From assembly GCA_015522385.1 (NCBI GenBank), contig WAMJ01000033.1, forward strand, positions 16,917 through 80,916: DNA of 64,000 nt, in the 5' to 3' direction. The translations under genes were made by a program, and so were the position numbers. This document shows, piece by piece, positions 1 through 8,787 of the stretch. Position 1 is the first letter of the stretch; every line of letters starts with the position of its first letter. The stretch is from Candidatus Heimdallarchaeota archaeon (lineage in GTDB: Archaea; Asgardarchaeota; Heimdallarchaeia; Heimdallarchaeales; Kariarchaeaceae). The notes beneath the pieces were generated by a model, which had not been told where the DNA came from, did no database searches, and worked only from the letters and a program-made list of their open reading frames with translations.

Positions 1-1
1 A

Positions 2-430
2 ATGACCGAGATTGGTCCCAACGCAGAATACAGGGATTTCGATACGCTTTCTGGAGTTGAGGATGTAGAGAGCTATTTACTGAATCTCGGAGTTGCTCTT
101 TCTACCGCTATTGGCCAGGGTCACACATACAACGAGGGCATATACAGTCTACCTGGTGGCAACCTCAATGGGACACAACTCTTTGTTTATTCTTTCAGGC
201 TCCCTGACCATCAAGCTGTTGACCGGAGGTTAAGTATCGGTCTCTTTATCTACGTTCTTCTCATCCCAGTGGAGTACTGTCCCTACTTCGAGCCCTTTAG
301 CAAAGTAGAGGGGTATATCGCTCCGAGGTTTAAGGAGCTTGGTGACGCCTCAAACCTTACGCCTGAGGCGCTCGCGAGGATAAAATTAGAACTTCTAGAG
401 GAGTTCGAGGACCTATCTACGCTTGACTAA
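2..430 (+). CDS. Hypothetical protein, possibly longin/roadblock-like small alpha/beta protein (may be cut by window edge)
   Basis: This 142-codon frame begins with ATG at the second base, so the true start may lie outside the window. The product has no signal peptide or clear membrane segment. It shows a central hydrophobic beta-rich stretch (around LFVYSFRLPD, residues 60-70, and IYVLLIPVEY, 83-92) followed by an acidic helical tail. The order of beta hairpin, DxxxxDRRL turn, strand and helix recalls the small longin or roadblock-like proteins common in Asgard archaea, but this is only a fold-level impression. The last 18 bases overlap the end of the convergent Lrp-type gene. Function unknown. 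Confidence 0.6.
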   Translation: MTEIGPNAEYRDFDTLSGVEDVESYLLNLGVALSTAIGQGHTYNEGIYSLPGGNLNGTQLFVYSFRLPDHQAVDRRLSIGLFIYVLLIPVEYCPYFEPFSKVEGYIAPRFKELGDASNLTPEALARIKLELLEEFEDLSTLD

Positions 431-913
431 GTCTCTTTGTAGCGGTAGATTAAACGGAGCATTGGATAGCTCTTCCCTCTCTGTGTGGAACACTGTTAGG
501 GTCAATGTGCTGCCTACTCCAAAGTCCCTTCGGAGACGAAAGATGATCTCACTTCCAATCACCTCGATTGTCTCCGCTCTCACTTTAAGGAGGTAATCGA
601 ACTCACCTGTGATGTTGTGTACTTCCACAACCTGTTTCATAGTCAGGAATCTCCTGCTTAGAGACTCTACACTTTCCTCGTTGACAAAGCCTTCGGATCT
701 CATAGAAACCAATAGAAAAGCTGTAACCCCTGTTCCTATCTTCCTGAAATCTGGAATGACAGTAAAACCGCGAATATTTCCACTGGCTATTAATTTCGAC
801 AAACGGTCATGGATAGTACCCCTTCTTCTCCCCAACCGCTCTGCAATTTCTGTGTAGCTCATTCTGCCATTTTCCCTAAGGGCAGATATTATTGCATAGT
901 CCAATTCATCCAT
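413..913 (-). CDS. Lrp/AsnC-family transcriptional regulator
   Basis: The product (166 residues from ATG 913; a TTG at 922 would add three) opens with an AsnC-type helix-turn-helix: LDYAIISALRENGRMSYTEI, then a recognition helix rich in Arg (RLGRRRGTIHDRLSKL), followed by the connector strand IRGFTVIPDF. The C-terminal part (about 60-150) has the RAM/ligand-binding alpha-beta fold, including VVEVHNITGEFDYLLKVRAE, typical of Lrp proteins. Such proteins bind DNA as dimers or octamers and often sense amino acids. A TATA-like box (932-940 on the opposite strand) is centred 23 bases before ATG 913, which favours that start and a leaderless message. No target is evident; the neighbouring peptide importer is a candidate by position only. 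Confidence 0.9.
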   Translation of the reverse strand: MDELDYAIISALRENGRMSYTEIAERLGRRRGTIHDRLSKLIASGNIRGFTVIPDFRKIGTGVTAFLLVSMRSEGFVNEESVESLSRRFLTMKQVVEVHNITGEFDYLLKVRAETIEVIGSEIIFRLRRDFGVGSTLTLTVFHTEREELSNAPFNLPLQRDLVKRR

Positions 914-1002
914 ACTGTACAAATTGGTCGCAATATTAAAGAATTATGAGTAAAAATTAATCATATTGTCCTTGAATTAGCTCGAAATGTTAAATAGGTA
1001 GA

Positions 1003-1596
1003 ATGTTCATAGAGCTAAATGTGATCTCGACTATTATGCTCATTTTCCTCACGCTCAATCCATTGGCGGTATTTGCTAGTTTCACTTCGCTGACTGCTGA
1101 GCTGACGAGGGCGCAAAAAAGATCCCTTGCCAATAAGTCGGTACTCTTTGCCACTTGTGTCCTCTTAATCGTAGCTGTTGGCGGACTTACCCTCCTCAAT
1201 TTTTTGGGTCTCGAAACATTTTCTCTCCAGATTGCAGGCGGGGTTCTTTTCGTAAAATTCGGATGGGACACCCTCGGGGCACCCAAAAATGATCTGAAGA
1301 TAGAGTCCCCATTTGTTCCTTTAGGTTTCCCTATCATCGCCGGTCCGGGATCGATAACCGCGGTAATTGTTCTGGCTAATTCAGTGTCCTTTGTAGAGAT
1401 CTTTTTGGCTCTTGCGCTTTCCTTGCTCTTCACTTCTTTACTTCTTCATTTCAGCGATAACATCTATTCCAGTGTAGGGGAAGACATGACAAAATCTCTC
1501 CTCAAAATCATGGGGGTCTTCATTATTGCTCTCGGCATCCAACTGGCTCTTAGCGGTATAGGTCTCTGGATCACTTCAGGGGTATTCAGTACCTAA
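1003..1596 (+). CDS. marC: MarC family integral membrane protein
   Basis: The 197-residue product has about six hydrophobic segments and the family hallmarks: an early NPLAVFASFTSLTAEL stretch (residues 19-34) and the central PLGFPIIAGPGSITAVIVLA motif (around residues 106-125) that marks MarC/UPF0056 proteins. Length matches the family (about 200-220). MarC proteins sit in the cytoplasmic membrane; their substrate is uncertain, and the old link to multiple antibiotic resistance was not upheld. A weak AT-rich element at 971-980 lies 27 bases before the ATG. The gene stands alone between the Lrp regulator, transcribed away from it, and the peptide transporter region. Confidence 0.9.
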   Translation: MFIELNVISTIMLIFLTLNPLAVFASFTSLTAELTRAQKRSLANKSVLFATCVLLIVAVGGLTLLNFLGLETFSLQIAGGVLFVKFGWDTLGAPKNDLKIESPFVPLGFPIIAGPGSITAVIVLANSVSFVEIFLALALSLLFTSLLLHFSDNIYSSVGEDMTKSLLKIMGVFIIALGIQLALSGIGLWITSGVFST

Positions 1597-1860
1597 GGTG
1601 CCATATTATTTTATCCGTTGACCTCATCATAGACGACCTCAGATCCCTCATTGGTTGTCAGTATGTTTTAAATCACCTCAAGATACATCGCGAATATAAT
1701 TGGATTCTCCCCTGTTTATTACAGACCACGACAGTTCCATCTAACCAGTTCAAGTCCTGACCTTCCAATACAGTCTTTGCCCTATTTGTGTAAAATGGAG
1801 TTCTGCCATAGGGGTAAAGTCACAGGTGAATGTAGAGATACGACGCGTACTCGGAAACTT
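1597..1860. other. Intergenic stretch with a possible minus-strand gene remnant
   Basis: No complete gene is supported between MarC and the binding-protein leader. On the minus strand, positions 1819-1673 form an open stretch of 48 codons that reads like protein (it contains YPYGRTPFYTNRAKT and later DGTVVVCNKQGR) but has no usable start and is closed by stop codons at both ends. It may be the remnant of a decayed gene. I do not recognise the family. Confidence 0.25.
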
Positions 1861-1955
1861 ATTAAATTATGCATTTTCAGATAACACCTGTGCGACACTT
1901 AACTCCTTAAGTTAGGCGTCCACAATTCAATATTGAATATTGGAGAAAACAGAAC
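1861..1955 (+). promoter_or_regulatory. Promoter and structured leader of the peptide-binding protein gene
   Basis: A TATA-like box (ATTAAATTA, 1861-1869) predicts transcription from about 1888-1892, giving a leader of about 65 bases, longer than for most genes in this window. The leader holds two inverted repeats: ACTTAA-CTCC-TTAAGT (1897-1912) and the perfect 14-base palindrome ATTCAATATTGAAT (1925-1938). A GGAG (1942-1945) lies ten bases before the ATG and is a plausible ribosome site. The palindrome could be a regulator site or a hairpin in the message. Confidence 0.5.
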
Positions 1956-3788
1956 ATGAAAACACTAAAATTCTCACTGGTTCTGCTGGTCCTCGCTGTT
2001 AGCGCCCTAGGGTTTACACCCGCTGGTGTCGCTGCACAGGAAGAGGTCGTAGTATCGTATGCACTGCCATATGAGTTCACAGAGTACAGCGTATATACTC
2101 AGGACTCCTACGCCACAGCACAATGGACATCAGCAATCTACGCCGGTGTAGTAAAGAGATCTGCAGAGGCAGACAGGGACTATGTCGCTGACCTCGCAGC
2201 AGCTTTGCCAACCACATCTGATGGTAAGGCATGGACATTCAGCATCAGGGATGATGCCAAGTTCTCATCCGGTAATCCTGTTACCGCAGATGACGTCATC
2301 TTCTCCTTCAAGGTAGCAGTCACCCCTGCAATCAACCTTGCGGGATACGCATCCGCATCACTCTTCCTGACAAATGAGTCCGCAGTCAAGAACTCCGACG
2401 GTTCAGTAACCGTCACACTCACACAGGAGTACGCCTTCCCCATGTCAATGATCGGGCAACCAATCATCGAGGAGGCAGTTTTCGGTGCCAGATACGATGA
2501 TTGTATTGCTGGCAATGCTGACGCCTGTAACTGGGACAAGAATGATGGTAGTGATGCAGTCTCCGCTGGTCCATTCATGATGGACAACATCGACTCCACA
2601 AACAACGTCGTCACCCTGAAGAAGAACCCTAATTACTACGGTCCTGTCAAGGCAGACAAGCTGGTCTTCACACAGTACAGCGAGTTTGCTGGTGCCAAGT
2701 CCGCTCTAGCCTCAGGTGACGTCCACATCGTTGATGCCCAGTATTTCGCTGGTCTAAGTGGATACGAGGGTCTTGATAATGTCGTCACTGAGAAGGTCGG
2801 TGACCCCGCCCACCAGGAGATCTCTCTTAACCACCAGTCCCCCTACTATGGAACTGGTCTTGAGACCCCCAAGGGTAAGGCAAATGCTGCTGACGCACCC
2901 GCTGCTGCACTCGCAGTCAGGAGGGCAATGTCTGCAATCGCCAACAGAGAGCTCTACTCATCACAGTTCCTCGAGGGTCTCGGCTCTCCTGCAGCATCAA
3001 CCATGCCATCTGCAGCCATCGGCTGGGATTCAACCCTCAAGGCTGATACCTATGATGTCGACAGGGCAAAGACCCTGATGGAGGAGGCTGGATACGACTT
3101 CAGCACTCTCACTGACTCCGATGGTGACGGTAAGTATGAGGACTTCTTCTTCTCGATCACAGTTCTCGCACCCAACACCAACGCAGCAAGGAACAAGTGG
3201 TCCGATCACTGGCAGCAGGAGCTCCCCAAGATCGGTATAGGTGTCAAATCCTATGAGAACGTCGGATGGGACGTCATCGTGCCCAGGACATTCGGATATG
3301 AGGATGAGAATGCTACCTCAAGTCAGTACCCCGTGCCCCTCTGGGATGATGGTGGTTATGATGTCCTCTTCGTTGGATACGGCTGGGGACTTGACTGGGA
3401 TCCCACTGGTCTTTACGAGGAGTCATCCTTCGTACCCACTGGAGGTAACTTCTACAACTACGTGAACAAGACGACCGAGGCTGTGATTGCTAAGTACATT
3501 ACCGAGACCGATGTTGTCCAGAGGAATGCATATGCCAAGCAGATTCAGAAGGCCATCCACGATGACCTCCCCGTTATCCCGCTAGTCTACCCTGAGTCCC
3601 TCTGGGGATTCAGCGACAAGCTGCAGGGCATGGACGCACTTCTACTCTCTGTCTCAGCCCCTGAGTGGGATCTGGTAACTGTTGCATCTGGCAGTTCAAG
3701 TGGATTACCCTTCCCAACCCTTGGTTTCCTCTTCGGTCTGATTGCTACCGCATTCGTTGCAGTGCCAATTGTCCGCAGAAGAAAGTAA
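1956..3788 (+). CDS. Membrane-anchored peptide ABC transporter substrate-binding protein (SBP family 5)
   Basis: The 610-residue product has an N-terminal signal sequence (about 1-27, ending near GVAAQE) and a C-terminal hydrophobic anchor followed by VRRRK (about 583-610), as in archaeal binding proteins tethered to the membrane. The body matches the family 5 (DppA/OppA) solute-binding fold: GVVKRSAEADRDYVADLA, WTFSIRDDAKFSSGNPVTAD with DVIFSFK, and FNYVNKTTEAVI-like C-terminal blocks. It contains a calcium-loop-like DSDGDGKYED segment near residue 388. It should capture oligopeptides or related solutes outside the cell and deliver them to the permeases encoded at 5791 and 7366. Codon use here is markedly biased to C-ending codons, fitting high expression. 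Confidence 0.93.
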   Translation: MKTLKFSLVLLVLAVSALGFTPAGVAAQEEVVVSYALPYEFTEYSVYTQDSYATAQWTSAIYAGVVKRSAEADRDYVADLAAALPTTSDGKAWTFSIRDDAKFSSGNPVTADDVIFSFKVAVTPAINLAGYASASLFLTNESAVKNSDGSVTVTLTQEYAFPMSMIGQPIIEEAVFGARYDDCIAGNADACNWDKNDGSDAVSAGPFMMDNIDSTNNVVTLKKNPNYYGPVKADKLVFTQYSEFAGAKSALASGDVHIVDAQYFAGLSGYEGLDNVVTEKVGDPAHQEISLNHQSPYYGTGLETPKGKANAADAPAAALAVRRAMSAIANRELYSSQFLEGLGSPAASTMPSAAIGWDSTLKADTYDVDRAKTLMEEAGYDFSTLTDSDGDGKYEDFFFSITVLAPNTNAARNKWSDHWQQELPKIGIGVKSYENVGWDVIVPRTFGYEDENATSSQYPVPLWDDGGYDVLFVGYGWGLDWDPTGLYEESSFVPTGGNFYNYVNKTTEAVIAKYITETDVVQRNAYAKQIQKAIHDDLPVIPLVYPESLWGFSDKLQGMDALLLSVSAPEWDLVTVASGSSSGLPFPTLGFLFGLIATAFVAVPIVRRRK

Positions 3789-4031
3789 TTTTGCTAATTT
3801 AATCTAAGTTCAAAGTATTTAATTTAATGTACATTCGATTTCAATGATAATATTCACAATTTGATGTAAAAATCTCATCATTATAGGAAAAATCATATGT
3901 GGTTATCTGAAGTGTAATTACTGTTGGTGTAATCGAAAAACTATTTATTTATAGTATAAAAGGTTTGTTGGTGTTCTCCTTCTTGAAATGTAGAGTTATT
4001 TATAACGATTGATGTCATCTACAATTTGGTT
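3789..4031 (+). promoter_or_regulatory. AT-rich intergenic region with two TATA boxes
   Basis: No gene is seen. Two strong archaeal TATA-like boxes occur close together: TATAAAAGG (3954-3962) and TTATTTATAA (3996-4005). The second predicts a start at about 4026-4031, immediately before the structured segment at 4032-4127. The first would start transcription near 3983. T-rich runs downstream of 3788 may terminate the binding-protein message. Confidence 0.5.
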
Positions 4032-4127
4032 CAGGTATTGGAGTGAGCATCCCACGGAACTTTCCGTATGCACGCTTGGGGTTGCTTAGAACTCGTTCAC
4101 CTCAGTTCGATTAACTCCAATACCCTG
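4032..4127 (+). ncRNA. Candidate structured RNA of about 96 nt
   Basis: The segment is closed by a perfect 11-base-pair stem: GGTATTGGAGT (4034-4044) with ACTCCAATACC (4114-4124), extended by CAG/CTG outside a one-base bulge. Inside, GCAT-CCC-ACGGA-ACTT-TCCGT-ATGC (4047-4071) folds into a bulged hairpin, and GTGAGC (4043-4048) could alternatively pair with GTTCAC (4095-4100). A TATA box at 3996-4005 places a transcription start just before it. The GC content is higher than the flanks. It contains a TTCGATT like a tRNA T-loop, but the arms needed for a tRNA do not pair. It could be a free small RNA or a leader of the 4207 gene. Confidence 0.45.
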
Positions 4128-4206
4128 ACCTTCTGAAGGCTTCTGATTTGCTTTCATTCCTCTGTGCAATCAATACAGTTAAATTGATTCCGAGAATTAT
4201 CAGTCT

Positions 4207-5709
4207 ATGAAGAGTAGATTCGTCGGTATCCCGCTTCTCTTGATGCTCATAGCCTCGACACTTATATTTACAAATGCTGCTGTCTTCGAACAGAGAACCG
4301 AGGCTGTACTTGAACCAGGTGCACAGCGAATGTCGACGGAGGTAGATTCCAAGGGGATCGTCCACATGGTCTACCTCGTTGGTGGTGAGACAGACAAAAT
4401 GACGTATCCCAGCGGCTCTCCTGTCTCCAATTCTTCCCTTTATCAGTTGAGATATGCCCAGCTTGACAATGGGACTTTCACCATGGAAAATATCACCGAT
4501 ATGTTGGTCTACAGGTACCAATACAACCTTGCCATCGACTCCGATGATAATATACACACCGTATTTGTTGCAGAGAACTACACCCTGTTCTATGCAAAAC
4601 GGGTGGATGGAGTATGGTCAGTCGAGCAGATAACTCAACCTTCTCAATGGTTCGCTTTGTATCCAACTATTACACTGGGTGAGAACGATGAGCCTCGTAT
4701 TGCCTATGCCGCGATACTCAGGGAGGACTCCACCAAGTTCTGGTTTCCTGATGGTGTTGGCTTCAGTCTCAATGGTAGACAGGCGATTTATTACCAGTAC
4801 CTAGTTGGTTCGGAGTGGAAGATCTTTGACGTCACCGAGAATCACGAGTTCACCGGGCAAGACATCAACAAACTTCAAGCATATAATCCTGGAATGATCA
4901 TACAGAATGGTACTGTATATATGGCATTTACCAATCTGGTCAGTCTAGCAGGTGAATCTCGACTTGTATATACCTACTTCCCGGAGAATCCAAGCAGCCT
5001 AACCGAGAAATTAGCTGAAAGGACTTTTGAGAAGGCATACAAGGCGTCCACGATCTCTATCGTCTTCACCCGCCCTACGATCATGCCTGACGACATAGGT
5101 GGAATCTTCATCGCTTTCGGGTTATTGACCAAGAACGCCGCAGCAGTCATCTATAACGATGACAAATTCGAGGAACCTGGTTCTAAGACGGATCAACCAT
5201 CGCAGTGGTCCTCTATGGCTCTGGATGAACGTCTCTCTGCTGAGGTTACCACGATGGATGGTGTTCTGATCAATGGTCAAGCTGTTCTCACGTGGTCTCT
5301 CCGTGACAACTTCGACACTACTACAAACAGATTCTCCTATGATGTCTTCCTTGGAACAATAGTAATCTCGAATGGAGTAATCGATGAGGAGAGATCATCA
5401 GTCACTGGTGTTACCCAATCTGAGCAGATCGTCCACTACTCTCCGAATATTTTCCTCCTTAAGGGAGAATATGAGATCCTGTTCATTGAGGGGAGTGGAG
5501 ACACGTATACGCTTGAGACTGTGACAATTCAACCTCCTTCTGTTGCAGAGAGTGGTGCTATTCTAGGGTTCGTTTTCGTCATAGTTATCTTCGTTGTGAT
5601 GATCTATCTATGGAAATTACTGGTTAAGAAACTACCTGATCCTGACGTAGAGGAAGAAATTCTCCCCCACCTCATTAATCTTAAGGATTCTATAGCAAGG
5701 GATGAATAG
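4207..5709 (+). CDS. Membrane-anchored extracellular protein, probable beta-propeller (sialidase/BNR-like repeats)
   Basis: The 500-residue product has a signal sequence (MKSRFVGIPLLLMLIASTLI, 1-20) and a C-terminal membrane span (about 446-470: GAILGFVFVIVIFVVMIYLW) followed by a short acidic cytoplasmic tail. The outside part is beta-rich and repeats blocks of the type D-x-x-G-x-x-H-x-V/A-Y/F (for example VDSKGIVHMVYL and DSDDNIHTVFVA, near residues 49-60 and 101-112), which suggests propeller blades. It lies between the binding protein and the permease genes on the same strand, so it may help in substrate capture or surface processing, but this is inference. An AT-rich box near 4175-4184 could serve a leaderless start. 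An inverted repeat AATCAAT/ATTGATT lies at about 4168-4189. Confidence 0.75.
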   Translation: MKSRFVGIPLLLMLIASTLIFTNAAVFEQRTEAVLEPGAQRMSTEVDSKGIVHMVYLVGGETDKMTYPSGSPVSNSSLYQLRYAQLDNGTFTMENITDMLVYRYQYNLAIDSDDNIHTVFVAENYTLFYAKRVDGVWSVEQITQPSQWFALYPTITLGENDEPRIAYAAILREDSTKFWFPDGVGFSLNGRQAIYYQYLVGSEWKIFDVTENHEFTGQDINKLQAYNPGMIIQNGTVYMAFTNLVSLAGESRLVYTYFPENPSSLTEKLAERTFEKAYKASTISIVFTRPTIMPDDIGGIFIAFGLLTKNAAAVIYNDDKFEEPGSKTDQPSQWSSMALDERLSAEVTTMDGVLINGQAVLTWSLRDNFDTTTNRFSYDVFLGTIVISNGVIDEERSSVTGVTQSEQIVHYSPNIFLLKGEYEILFIEGSGDTYTLETVTIQPPSVAESGAILGFVFVIVIFVVMIYLWKLLVKKLPDPDVEEEILPHLINLKDSIARDE

Positions 5710-5790
5710 TTTTCCCCAATGATTTATTCGAAATTAAAATATGTTCATTGCTAAGTGTTTTAAGGATTTAAACTTAGATCGGGTTAGCAT

Positions 5791-7353
5791 ATGATGAATG
5801 AAGTCGAACCACCAAGGAATACTTTGAGTACGACAATTACAGAAAACTCAACAATTGTCTACCTCATACTGTATTCTATCTTTCAGATCTATCTCATAAC
5901 GCAGGCGATGATTGAACCTGCAACCGTTGCCAAGAAGGTCTACGGATCAGAGGTTGAGAAATTCGCCGAGATTGCAGATGCGCAGAACAATATCGCTATT
6001 ACATGGGTTCTGGCCTTCCTCTCGATCTTTATCCTGATGACGGCAGTAATCAAGGCCACAAAGATAAAGAGCCGGTTCGTGAAGACCTTCCTCTCGATTT
6101 CATTCATGGTCACCTCCACGGGTGCCATCCTGTTCAGCAACTCGAATATTGTTTATATGTTCTTCTCCTTAACCTTCGGTCCCGCTATGCTCTACTATAT
6201 CCTTGAGTACGGTGAACTGGTGACCTTTATACAGAACAGGATTGTTGTGTTCACACTCAGGAGGCTCTTTGCCATCGTTCCCATGTTCCTTCTTATTGCA
6301 ACCTTCACATTCTTCGCCATGAATGTACTCGGAGACCCCGTGAAGGCTGCTCTAGGACAGACACGGACAGCGAGGGAAGAAAAGGCCAAGGCACTGAAAG
6401 CAAGGTGGGGATTGATCTATCCCCCCGGTCATCCAAAGGCCGGAGAAGATATACCCCTACTTGAGAGATACTTCATCTGGCTGAATAACTTCATCCACGG
6501 TGATCTCGGTGTGGCCTTCAAGCCCGTTGTCGACGTGGCTGAAAACATTGATATTCGAATATGGGAGACCCTCAAGATGCAACTTACCTCCCTCCTCATC
6601 TCATTCTTCATCAGCGTGATAATCGGTGTGCTCGCAGCGTACTACCACAAGACGATTATGGACGGTATTGTCTCCTCTATAGCCCTAATAGGTCTGTCCA
6701 TGCCCATCTTCGTCACGGGTATACTTGCCATCATCATATTTGGTGGTACAGGGCTGAACTGGTTCCCTGGGGGGAAGGCACACTCCGAGACATACAAGTT
6801 CGCCTCTGCGTGCACTACGAACGAATTTGACTGTTCAACAACCCCACAAGACTTTTTCGGAACATATGCTGCGGGGAATCTGGACAATCCACAATTCTGG
6901 TCGAGCTGGTTCAACCTTTTCACCTCGTACACTGCTGACAGCATGATACATCTTGTTCTGCCAGTACTGACCCTTGCCTTCGCTACAATGGCAACCTTCG
7001 CAAGACTGACGAGGGGCGAGATGCTTGAGGTCATGATCCAAGATTATATCACCGCGGCACGAGCAAACGGTCTCAGTGAATACGTCGTTGTGCGGAAACA
7101 CGCTATGAAGAATGTGATGCTACCACTTGTCACCTTCCTTGGTCTGAGTTTCGGAGGTATTTTGGCAGGTGCTCCAATCACAGAGACGGTGTTCAGCTAC
7201 CCTGGACTCGGGAATTATTTCCTGTCGGTGCTCGCAATTTTCGATTATACTTCGGTAATGGCCATCACAATGATCATCACACTTATGACCCTGATCTCCA
7301 ATCTAATTGTGGACGTGGTCTATACCTTCCTCGATCCGAGGATATCCCTATAG
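5791..7353 (+). CDS. dppB: Peptide ABC transporter permease, DppB-like, with extra N-terminal membrane domain
   Basis: Residues from about 150 onward match the DppB/OppB permease: FTLRRLFAIVPMFLLIATFT, the LLERYFIWLNNFIHGDLGVA segment, and the cytoplasmic EAA loop (about 395-425: RLTRGEMLEV, TAARANGLSE, MKNVMLPLVT) that docks on the ATPase. The family's usual length is about 310-340; here there are 520 residues because about 150 N-terminal residues add roughly four membrane spans. This extension reads as one uninterrupted frame from tandem ATG codons at 5791. A TATA-like box (GATTTAAACTT, about 5765-5775) lies just upstream. It forms the channel together with the 7366 permease. Confidence 0.92.
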   Translation: MMNEVEPPRNTLSTTITENSTIVYLILYSIFQIYLITQAMIEPATVAKKVYGSEVEKFAEIADAQNNIAITWVLAFLSIFILMTAVIKATKIKSRFVKTFLSISFMVTSTGAILFSNSNIVYMFFSLTFGPAMLYYILEYGELVTFIQNRIVVFTLRRLFAIVPMFLLIATFTFFAMNVLGDPVKAALGQTRTAREEKAKALKARWGLIYPPGHPKAGEDIPLLERYFIWLNNFIHGDLGVAFKPVVDVAENIDIRIWETLKMQLTSLLISFFISVIIGVLAAYYHKTIMDGIVSSIALIGLSMPIFVTGILAIIIFGGTGLNWFPGGKAHSETYKFASACTTNEFDCSTTPQDFFGTYAAGNLDNPQFWSSWFNLFTSYTADSMIHLVLPVLTLAFATMATFARLTRGEMLEVMIQDYITAARANGLSEYVVVRKHAMKNVMLPLVTFLGLSFGGILAGAPITETVFSYPGLGNYFLSVLAIFDYTSVMAITMIITLMTLISNLIVDVVYTFLDPRISL

Positions 7354-7365
7354 GAGGACTAACCT

Positions 7366-8310
7366 ATGACATATGAAACCAAGACCTCTGGTGCAACCCC
7401 CACCCTGAAGCCTAAAAAATCAAAGAGTGAATGGGTGATCGTGTTTGACAGGATCAAGCGTAACCAGATCGCTCTGATCAGCATGTACTACATTCTGTTC
7501 AACATCATGATTGCCATCTTCTTCCCACTTTTCATTCCTTATGATCCCAAATCGTACGCACCTGGTGACATCCAGAGGTTCGGTGGTGGGGCATACGGAA
7601 GACCGAATCTCAAGTTTCCCGCAGGGACCTCCCCCGTGGGCTTCGATGTTTACTCCCAGCTATTGGCAGGGACGGAGACTTCATTGCTCGTCGGTCTATT
7701 CGCCACCCTGATCTCTGTTATCATCGGCACTGCGGTAGGTCTTTTGGCCGGATACTATAAGGGATGGGTAGAGGAGGTTCTCATGAGGATCACCGATATC
7801 TTCCTCACGCTTCCCTTCCTCATCATGGCCCTCATCCTCCTCGCAGCGATCAAGAACGGAGAAGTACCCGTCCTCAGCAACTTGTCAACGATCCAGATCA
7901 TCACGTTGATCCTTGGGTTCTTCGGCTGGGCTGGGCTTGCAAGGCTGGTCACTGCAAACACCAAGCAGGTGAGTAACCTAGAGTATATCGACGCCATACG
8001 GTTAATAGGTGCACGGGACAGGAGGATCATCCTCATTCACGTTCTTCCCAATGTACTGACCAGTATCATCATCCTCTCCGCTCTCCTGATAGGTGGTGCC
8101 ATTCTCTCGGAAGCAGGACTCGCTTTCCTAGGGTTTGGAGATCCCACCACTGTCTCATGGGGAACCTTGGTATCCAATGGTCGGGCCCAATTTAACTCAT
8201 ATCCTGAGCAGGCACTGATCCCCGGATTTACAATATTCTTCCTTGTCCTCGCCATCAACCTCTTTGGAGATGCGGTAAGGGATGCACTAGATCCTAAGTT
8301 GAAAGAGTAG
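7366..8310 (+). CDS. dppC: Peptide ABC transporter permease, DppC-like
   Basis: The 314-residue protein has the DppC/OppC layout: a cytoplasmic N-terminus, first membrane span with FIPYDP, then GTSPVGFDVYSQLLAGTETS and LLVGLFATLISVIIGTAVGL, and the EAA loop ARLVTANTKQVSNLEYIDAI followed by RLIGARDRRIILIHVLPNVL. The C-terminus SWGTLVSNGRAQ and FGDAVRDALDPKLKE is typical. A strong Shine-Dalgarno GGAGG sits eight bases before the ATG, and only 12 bases separate it from the DppB stop, so the two are co-translated. It pairs with DppB to form the transport pore. Confidence 0.95.
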   Translation: MTYETKTSGATPTLKPKKSKSEWVIVFDRIKRNQIALISMYYILFNIMIAIFFPLFIPYDPKSYAPGDIQRFGGGAYGRPNLKFPAGTSPVGFDVYSQLLAGTETSLLVGLFATLISVIIGTAVGLLAGYYKGWVEEVLMRITDIFLTLPFLIMALILLAAIKNGEVPVLSNLSTIQIITLILGFFGWAGLARLVTANTKQVSNLEYIDAIRLIGARDRRIILIHVLPNVLTSIIILSALLIGGAILSEAGLAFLGFGDPTTVSWGTLVSNGRAQFNSYPEQALIPGFTIFFLVLAINLFGDAVRDALDPKLKE

Positions 8311-8316
8311 GTTACC

Positions 8317-8718
8317 ATGCCTGAGAAGGAGCCACTATTCCAAGAATCGGGTTCCTATACTCCCCCCTCTTCTGAAATAGAATCCTATAGGAGGGACCTC
8401 CTTGATGTCGTTTTCTCCATTCTCTATTCTGTAGTTGCTAGCTTCATTCTTTACCTCATTTTCACATTGCTTCTGAGCTCGATTATACCAAATGCTCAAT
8501 TCTACTACGAATCCCTCTTACTTGGTGCTGCAGCCCTCCTCTTCCTTCTATCTGTACTGTCGATTGGTTTTGGGTCCTCTCCATCTATAGCAGGATTTTG
8601 GGCCTCACTGACTCGATCTCGGAGGAAGATCACACCTGCTGGGAAGACACTGAAGCGAGGAATAATCTATCTACTCATGGGGATAATCCTCGTTGTCTTC
8701 GCCTCAATGACGGTATAA
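8317..8718 (+). CDS. Hypothetical three-span membrane protein in the peptide transporter operon
   Basis: This 133-residue product starts six bases after the DppC stop and is on the same strand. It has a hydrophilic N-terminus (about 1-25), two adjacent hydrophobic spans (about 29-55 and 60-85) and a third at the end (about 112-132), with a basic TRSRRKITPAGKTLKRG segment between. No family is recognised. Its position inside a conserved transporter gene order suggests an accessory membrane subunit, which is inference. Confidence 0.75.
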   Translation: MPEKEPLFQESGSYTPPSSEIESYRRDLLDVVFSILYSVVASFILYLIFTLLLSSIIPNAQFYYESLLLGAAALLFLLSVLSIGFGSSPSIAGFWASLTRSRRKITPAGKTLKRGIIYLLMGIILVVFASMTV

Positions 8719-8787
8719 ATCTGGAAAATAATCTTGGACTCCCTCTGGAATCGATTTGTTTAAGAAAGTCTATTTGGATTGAGATTT

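Noticed and set aside
4034..4124. tRNA-like segment with a TTCGATT motif and a closing stem
   Set aside because: The T-arm and D-arm do not pair and no anticodon arm can be placed, on either strand; an unknown structured RNA fits better.
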